Of a stretch of 64,000 nucleotides of DNA, positions 58,678 to 64,000 are shown piece by piece (within the stretch, counting starts at the first letter, position 1; each line of letters starts with the position of its first letter). This DNA comes from Chalara sp. BL73 (lineage: Eukaryota; Ascomycota; Leotiomycetes; Helotiales), in contig CAKJVC010000090.1 of NCBI GenBank assembly GCA_918026815.1, forward strand, positions 310,001 to 374,000, written 5' to 3'. Below the pieces are notes generated by a model. The model was given only the letters and a program-made list of their open reading frames with translations, was not told the DNA's origin and made no database searches. Made by a program: the position numbers and the translations under genes.

Positions 58678-60189
58678 ATGACACTCAACTCATTCCAGGA
58701 CATCCCAGCCTTCAAAACAAAACCACATGTAGTCGTACTTACCGATATTTGTAACGAACCTGATGATGCCGAGTCCCTCACCAGATTTCTACTCTATGCT
58801 AACGAAATTCATATCGACGGGCTTGTTGCAACCTCGTCTTTTTGGCAGCAAACGTCAACACACAAAGAGCAGATTCACCAAATCCTTGATGCGTACTCTA
58901 CAGTCGAGGCAAGCTTAAACGCTCATGTTCCTCCAAGTCGCCAGTATCCTGCTGTGGGATCTCTCCGTCAGCTGGTCCGTTCCGGGATTTCTGAGTACGG
59001 GATGAAAGGCGCACACGGGCAATTGAATGAAGGTACCGAGCTATTGATTACTGCGGTAGATGCAATTACTCCCGGGAATGGGGATTGCATCTGGGTTTTG
59101 ATTTGGGGTGGCGCCAATGTGCTTGCGCAGGCTCTTCTTGAGGTACAAAAGTCCAGATCCGAAAGTGAGATTGCGACATTTGCCGCAAAGCTTCGAGTAT
59201 ATGCGATCTCAGACCAAGATGACTCTGGAGCTTGGATAAGATTGAACTTCCCAAAGATCTTTTATATCGCTTCCGTCCACGGTTGGAATGCATACGGACT
59301 TGCTGCTTGGACTGGCATTTCGGGAGAAAGCTATTACAATTTTAATCCAGGCGGTCCCGATTCCGATCTTGTGACAGCTGAGTGGCTTAAAAGGTACATC
59401 CAGATTGGGCCATATGGTAAAGTAGCATACCCGGACCCAGTTTTCATTCCAGAAGGCGACACTCCCACCTTCTTGAGTCTTATACAGAATGGACTTACAG
59501 ATCCATGTCACCCTCAGTGGGGAGGTTGGGGCGGCCGCTATAACCTCACTGATCTAACTGGAACGAGTGGTAGCTTGCATTATAGCGATACTGCAGACTA
59601 TGTCCGCGGGAAAGATGGAAACATACATACTGGAAGCCAGGCTACAATTTGGCGCTGGAGGGACGCATACCAAGGAGATTTTGCCGCACGTATGCAATGG
59701 ACGCTTACTAGTAACTTCAAAGAGGCCAATCACGCACCTGTAGTGGTTGTTAATGGGGATTCTGAGTTGACTGCGTTGCGCATTAAGGCTACATTTGGTT
59801 CAACGGTGTACCTGGACGCGTCTCATAGTTGGGATCCGGACTCTACTGATAGTCTTCAATTTCGATGGCTGCATTACCAAGAACCATCCGCAACGCAATG
59901 GACGGTAAGATTTGAAGTACCCGAACTTGAATTCAAGGACGAGTCTAGTGGGAAGAGGAAATTTGAAAAGGTCTCAGTCAAAATTCCTGGCAAGGATGAA
60001 GGCATGGTGTTTCCTTTGCACCCAGAAGACGTAAAGAAATGGGGAGCAAAAACATATCATTTGATTTTAGAGGTGATTGATGATGCCGAATTTCCAATGA
60101 GGGCTTATCGGAGGGTGCTTGTTGAAGTCATGGATGATTCAAAGGAAGGAGAAAGTTTGAAAGGGGACCGGGCAACTCAGGCTGCTTGA
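58678..60189 (+). CDS. DUF1593 nucleoside-hydrolase-like protein
   Basis: An intronless gene of 503 residues. The N-terminal domain has VVLTDICNEPDDAESLTRFL, the Asp-rich loop shared by the nucleoside-hydrolase-like DUF1593 family, followed by a Rossmann-like fold region with VLIWGGANVLAQAL and ISDQDDSGAWIR. From about 350 a second, beta-rich domain begins at HAPVVVVNGD and contains LDASHSWDPDSTDSLQFRW, an Ig-like/PKD-like module found with DUF1593. Bacterial relatives act on cell-surface polysaccharide or nucleosides; the fungal substrate is unknown. No signal peptide is seen. The absence of introns, unlike most neighbours, is compatible with acquisition from bacteria but is not proof. Confidence 0.85.
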   Translation: MTLNSFQDIPAFKTKPHVVVLTDICNEPDDAESLTRFLLYANEIHIDGLVATSSFWQQTSTHKEQIHQILDAYSTVEASLNAHVPPSRQYPAVGSLRQLVRSGISEYGMKGAHGQLNEGTELLITAVDAITPGNGDCIWVLIWGGANVLAQALLEVQKSRSESEIATFAAKLRVYAISDQDDSGAWIRLNFPKIFYIASVHGWNAYGLAAWTGISGESYYNFNPGGPDSDLVTAEWLKRYIQIGPYGKVAYPDPVFIPEGDTPTFLSLIQNGLTDPCHPQWGGWGGRYNLTDLTGTSGSLHYSDTADYVRGKDGNIHTGSQATIWRWRDAYQGDFAARMQWTLTSNFKEANHAPVVVVNGDSELTALRIKATFGSTVYLDASHSWDPDSTDSLQFRWLHYQEPSATQWTVRFEVPELEFKDESSGKRKFEKVSVKIPGKDEGMVFPLHPEDVKKWGAKTYHLILEVIDDAEFPMRAYRRVLVEVMDDSKEGESLKGDRATQAA

Positions 60190-60561
60190 AGTGTAATCTT
60201 CGTTATTCTGAGGTTTAACGACTATTTTGAAGAATCAGGCTTTTATATTTATATTTTAGTGAATCCTTCAACATTTATAACGCTATAAAATTTAATGTCT
60301 TTTCGCAAGTTGGACACTTACGATATTTCAAACGCACTACATATTCGATCAATGATATTGCATACATTATTATATTCACGACGCATACTATAAGTGTTTA
60401 AGGATCGACATATTGTAATAATACTATTAACAACACTATTTAAATAATACAGAGTACGCCTTTTCCACCACCCCAATCCCAAATGGTATATGAATCGTTA
60501 ACACATCGAACGTTTAAACCAATCTTTGATACAGTAGTCCATGTAATGAATAAATATCCGT
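60190..60561. other. AT-rich spacer between convergent genes
   Basis: Shared 3' flank of the DUF1593 and DUF7029 genes. Nothing else is seen. Confidence 0.45.
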
Positions 60562-62028
60562 CTAGCCGGAACCATTAATCGCCCCAGGAGCCCAACTCCA
60601 GCACCCAGACTCATAAATAGGAACGTCAAGTCTATACAACTCTACTGTGTAAAATTGCGTAACAAATGCATTGACAATAAACGCAAAGGCACTAGAGAAC
60701 CACAATCCATTAACACAAGTCGTCTCTGTTGGTGCTGGGAGTGTGACGTTCGCTGTGTTGGAGATGTCAAATTCACCGTTGACAGTGAAGACGTTGATTA
60801 ACGTGGGTCTAGCCGTGACACCTGCGGACAGATCAAGGAGCCCACTAAGGAAATCAACGCCAATTGCAGCAGTGAGGGCAACGAAAGGATTAACCTGTGC
60901 TTCGATTGTAGCAGATATATTAGTTTCATGGGTATAGACAGGCTTCCAGCCTGATGTGGTGGTCTTGTCGCTGTCGAGTAGATCAAGGTGAATGTTGCCG
61001 TCTGCAATGGTGGCACTGAGATCGGCCGAGATGTCGACTTCGCCGGAAACAGCGACTTCAACGCCGAGGGAGAACTCGAGGCGGGGTCCGACGTCTAGGA
61101 TTCCTGGAATGCTAAAGGCGGATACGGAGACGGATGCTGGAGAGAATGTATAGACATCGTTGTCATATGCGAGCCCGGCGACCACTTTGACATTGGCAGA
61201 GGCAGAAAGGCTCAGATCAATGTCGACGTAGAAGCTGGTAGGCTTTAGATGAAACCAAGAGTAATGGAGATGTCCACTGACAGCTAGGGAGCCCCTAAGG
61301 GATGGGCTTTCGACTGAGATGGAGAGCTTGGTTGTGGTTGGACTATCACTCAGGGAGAGAGTTCCCGGGAAGTCTCCTAGGAAGGTCTGGGTAACTTCGC
61401 GCTTGGATGTCGTAGTTGAGGATGGTTTGGTGAAAGCGATTTCCATCTCATCGCAAGAGGCGTCAAAAGTAGACTTTTCAGCTGAAGCTGTAACAGTGAG
61501 AGTATCATTATTAAAATCCATCCTGCTGACAATATAAAGACCACGCTCATTTTCTGCGTCGCAGTCTCCCAAGTGGTTTGTGAAAAGGAGGAAAGAGGAT
61601 GATGGCCAGGTAGCGAAACTCTCCTCGTAATCGGCAGTGTTTCCAAAGGTTATATCAACAGATGACGTTGAACAGTCAACTTTAGTGATGGAATCGATAT
61701 CTTCGAGAAGAACAGAGGGATATTTCATGGTGGCATTAACCCAAGCTGTCATCTCGGTCTCGTTGACAGATGCATAGCGTAAAGTGACATTGGTTTGTGG
61801 AATGATGGATTCGATAGTTGAAATTGGAACAGAGTCGCGTCCATTGACAGCAGCTGGTATTAAGGCGGTTTTTGGTACTGAACGAACGGGACCCAATATG
61901 ATTTTTGGTTTTGGAGCTGTCGATGCATCTGGTGGAGTTTGGGCAGCTGCAGCTAAAGTGGAAAAGGTAAACGCAGCGGCAGCAACGGTATTAATTAGGG
62001 AAATCATATTGATGATAGGATGAGGCAA
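60562..62028 (-). CDS. Secreted DUF7029/DUF7223-type protein
   Basis: A single-exon gene of 488 residues with an N-terminal signal peptide (INTVAAAAFTFSTLAAAA), preferably starting at the second ATG (residue 8). The next part (about 55-210) has the DUF7029 pattern: VDCSTSSVDITFGNTADY, then FLLFTNHLGDC and GLYIVSRMDF. A Ser/Thr linker with KR follows. The C-terminal half has repeated alternating-polarity segments (VSGHLHYSWFHLKPTSFYVD), typical of the DUF7223 partner domain. Several N-x-S/T sites fit secretion or cell-wall location. Function is unknown; relatives are widespread among filamentous ascomycetes. Confidence 0.8.
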   Translation of the reverse strand: MPHPIINMISLINTVAAAAFTFSTLAAAAQTPPDASTAPKPKIILGPVRSVPKTALIPAAVNGRDSVPISTIESIIPQTNVTLRYASVNETEMTAWVNATMKYPSVLLEDIDSITKVDCSTSSVDITFGNTADYEESFATWPSSSFLLFTNHLGDCDAENERGLYIVSRMDFNNDTLTVTASAEKSTFDASCDEMEIAFTKPSSTTTSKREVTQTFLGDFPGTLSLSDSPTTTKLSISVESPSLRGSLAVSGHLHYSWFHLKPTSFYVDIDLSLSASANVKVVAGLAYDNDVYTFSPASVSVSAFSIPGILDVGPRLEFSLGVEVAVSGEVDISADLSATIADGNIHLDLLDSDKTTTSGWKPVYTHETNISATIEAQVNPFVALTAAIGVDFLSGLLDLSAGVTARPTLINVFTVNGEFDISNTANVTLPAPTETTCVNGLWFSSAFAFIVNAFVTQFYTVELYRLDVPIYESGCWSWAPGAINGSG

Positions 62029-63295
62029 TGAGGGAAAGAGAAGACTAGAAAATGAAGGCTGAAGTGACTGAGATTGATGATGATAAAAAAGGAGGGAAAG
62101 CAGTAAGGAAATGGGTGAGCCTTATAGATTCGCGAACCTCTATACTTTACATAAACTTACGAGATATCTTGAGTCTCTAACTGCTAACTTGAGAAGAGCG
62201 TGTGTTTGAAGGCATAACTACGGGAGCAGGCAATGAGGCCCGGGCAGATAGCGACAGATCGCGCTAATATTCTTAGGGATGAACAATGTCTGTGCATTCC
62301 TGTCAACTTCCACAATACATCACAAATGCGGATGCCCGTGGGGTGAACTTCCGGCCCGACCGATGGATTAACCCTATTGAGAGGTTCTTCTCTCATTCGT
62401 AAATCCAGAACTTAGCAAATCATGTGTGATGCCACAAGGTCCACCTGCACCGTTTCCTTAGCATTTTTAGGCTTTAAATTAATGCTGTTTCAGGTGTTAT
62501 GTGGTTGCTTGATAAGAAGCGGGAGCTAATTGAATATGGTCAAGCTGTCGATCATCGAAGAAGCGAACCCGATTTAAACTTCTAGAAAGATTATAGAAGT
62601 CACTTTGTAGATTGTGCGAAGACTCAGCCACATAATATTCTAAATCAAGAGCTCCGGCTTTTTGGTTGACCTTGAAAGCCCCAGAACTGTTGTCTTTTAA
62701 TTTCCTCTCAAGGCTGGGCAAAGCATGATCGAGAGTCATGAGGTTAACGAGGCAAATGGGAGATCGCAAATAGCCTTTCAAATACCACACCAAGTAAAAT
62801 TTCATCTGACGTTTTGTGAATAATATTGGGTGCTGTTATTATCTAGGCTTGAATTGTTTCCCAAGAGATGAAGAGAAATAGAATAGAATAAGTTTGTGAA
62901 GCCAGGATCATTCAGTATGCATGAATTTTAGCACAGCCACAGGTTCTCCCCCCGCATGGACCCTGCTCTTGTTGTTTCAAGTACGTGGCGCTCTCGTATT
63001 CTACGTGTCAGTGCTGTTCCATTATCCTTGTAAATCACTTAGCATCATGGTTTTAACTCTAGTTTAAACCTTATTTGTTGTTTATTCATGTTTGAAGAAC
63101 CCTACTCAACCTCCATGTCCTCTCAGTCAATATTTTCCCACTTACTATTCTTCCTTCATTTTCACAGCACCTTAATGAATTCATGATACACGATTGTGCT
63201 GCAAATGCCACCGTCGTTACCTTCGCCGGAGTGACTCTTGACGAGTCATTTTAGAAAAACACCCGATCACCACCCTTTTCTCTTTCGTAATTGAT
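62029..63295. other. Intergenic, upstream of two divergent genes
   Basis: Separates the divergent DUF7029 gene and the lectin-like gene. A 102-residue minus-strand frame (62805-62497) has no recognisable domain. Confidence 0.35.
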
Positions 63296-64000
63296 ATGGC
63301 GAATTCTTACTCAGTACACGATCCGTATTTATCCACGTAAGAAACTTTTGCTAATGCAACAAATAGTCAAGCGACGACAAATTCACACTGGTTGGTGAAG
63401 ATGAAATACATGCACCACCATATGAGTGTCATACACCTCGAAGTGCTGTGTCATCAGCCAGTGCTTCGAAGTATGTCATGGCAGACGAGGAGAGATACCC
63501 CACGGTGATAGATACCCAACCAGGTTTACATCCCTACTTGCCAGCGGATGCAAGGAGCGAAGAGACGATATTACCACTCGACAGAAGCCTGGTCAATCTT
63601 CAAAAGCTCTCCATAGCGCAACCCACTGCGCCTGTTCGCAAACATTTTGGTATACCACGCCCAATCTTCCTCCGCCTCCTGGCTGGATTCCTCGCGTTTG
63701 TCGTTATCGGTACCATAATAGGAGTGGTCGTAGGATTAAAATTAAAGTCCAAACCCAGGACTAGGTTACCTGCAATCACTTCCTCCGGTGTCTTTGTAGG
63801 AGACGGCAAAAATGGCACCAACTGGAACATGCAACTCTACTACATGAACAGCACTACTGGCGAAGTCACCTTCAGACTGCACACTGGTGGTGCGACCTGG
63901 GGTGCCGAACAAACCATGAATCTTTCTATTATTCCAGAAGTGGATGCCTCGATGACAGCCACCAGCATGGCAGGCAACGATGGCAACGTTTATCTCAATT
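63296..64000 (+). CDS. Single-pass membrane protein with fucose-lectin-like ectodomain, cut by window edge
   Basis: Exon 1 is 63296-63313 (MANSYS). A 53-nt intron (63314-63366, GTACAC donor, GCTAAT branch, AATAG acceptor) joins in phase 0 to exon 2, which begins SSDDKFTLVGEDE and runs off the window. After an acidic Ser/Pro-rich cytosolic part comes one membrane helix (FLRLLAGFLAFVVIGTIIGV), then NGTNWNMQLYYMNSTTGEV and FRLHTGGATWGAEQTMNL. These resemble the blade repeats (a WNMQLYY-type strand) of fungal fucose-specific lectin-like beta-propellers. At least one blade is visible. The sugar-binding residues cannot be judged because the rest is missing. Confidence 0.7.

Noticed and set aside
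63337..63370. A 34-nt intron with a GTAAGA donor in the lectin-like gene
   Set aside because: Too short for spliceosomal introns in this genome. The 53-nt alternative from 63314 keeps phase 0.
1..64000. tRNA, 5S rRNA or other structural RNA genes
   Set aside because: No cloverleaf with A and B boxes or 5S core was recognised on either strand by eye. A covariance search would be decisive.

Overview
This window is nuclear DNA of a filamentous ascomycete. Short GT..AG introns (47-90 nt) with CTAAC/CTGAC branch sites run through most genes, and the families are typical of such fungi: a Zn2Cys6 regulator, an RTA1 protein, DUF6536, a MUP1-type permease, UstYa/DUF3328 proteins and DUF7029. A helotialean (Leotiomycetes) source is my guess; I could not run a search. 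The gene density is low, and there are several decayed mobile elements with stop codons where CAA, CAG, CGA or TGG codons are expected. That pattern looks like repeat-induced point mutation (RIP) in an accessory compartment.

Layout. 1-6.6 kb: edge of an F-box-like gene, a Zn2Cys6 regulator with three in-frame stops, and an RTA1-family membrane protein. 6.67-12.41 kb: a 5.7-kb element bounded by 52-bp terminal inverted repeats. It holds two opposing, extremely intron-dense and RIP-like damaged genes, whose introns share a palindromic GCATATGC motif. 12.4-15.1 kb: relics, including a Clr5-like/integrase-type transposase and ankyrin repeats. 16.3-18.6 kb: a DUF6536 membrane protein. 19.9-40.5 kb: two giant divergent genes forming a complete Tc (toxin complex) set. 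One is an intronless 2559-residue TcB-TcC fusion whose C-terminal cargo looks like a WHH/AHH-type nuclease. The other is a 3585-residue TcA with four short introns. 41.3-45.3 kb: a MUP1-type amino-acid permease and a 2-oxoglutarate/Fe(II) dioxygenase. 49.1-50.2 kb: a repetitive hydrophilic protein whose repeats coincide with its exons. 52.4-57.3 kb: two HxxHC (UstYa-type) membrane proteins beside a small secreted precursor with Lys-Arg-delimited repeats, a candidate dikaritin-like RiPP locus. 58.7-64 kb: a DUF1593 nucleoside-hydrolase-like protein, a DUF7029 secreted protein and the start of a single-pass lectin-like protein.

How the parts work together. By family knowledge, TcA would be the receptor-binding, pore-forming syringe, and TcB-TcC a shell that holds and self-cleaves its C-terminal effector. 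All parts are present here, in divergent orientation over a 1.9-kb shared upstream region. The UstYa-type proteins would oxidatively cyclise Tyr-containing cores released from the secreted precursor by a Kex2-type protease. The intron-dense element, the complete Tc set in a fungus and the candidate RiPP locus are the three observations most worth following up. All splice sites were inferred by eye from consensus signals and reading-frame continuity, and none has been tested against transcripts.
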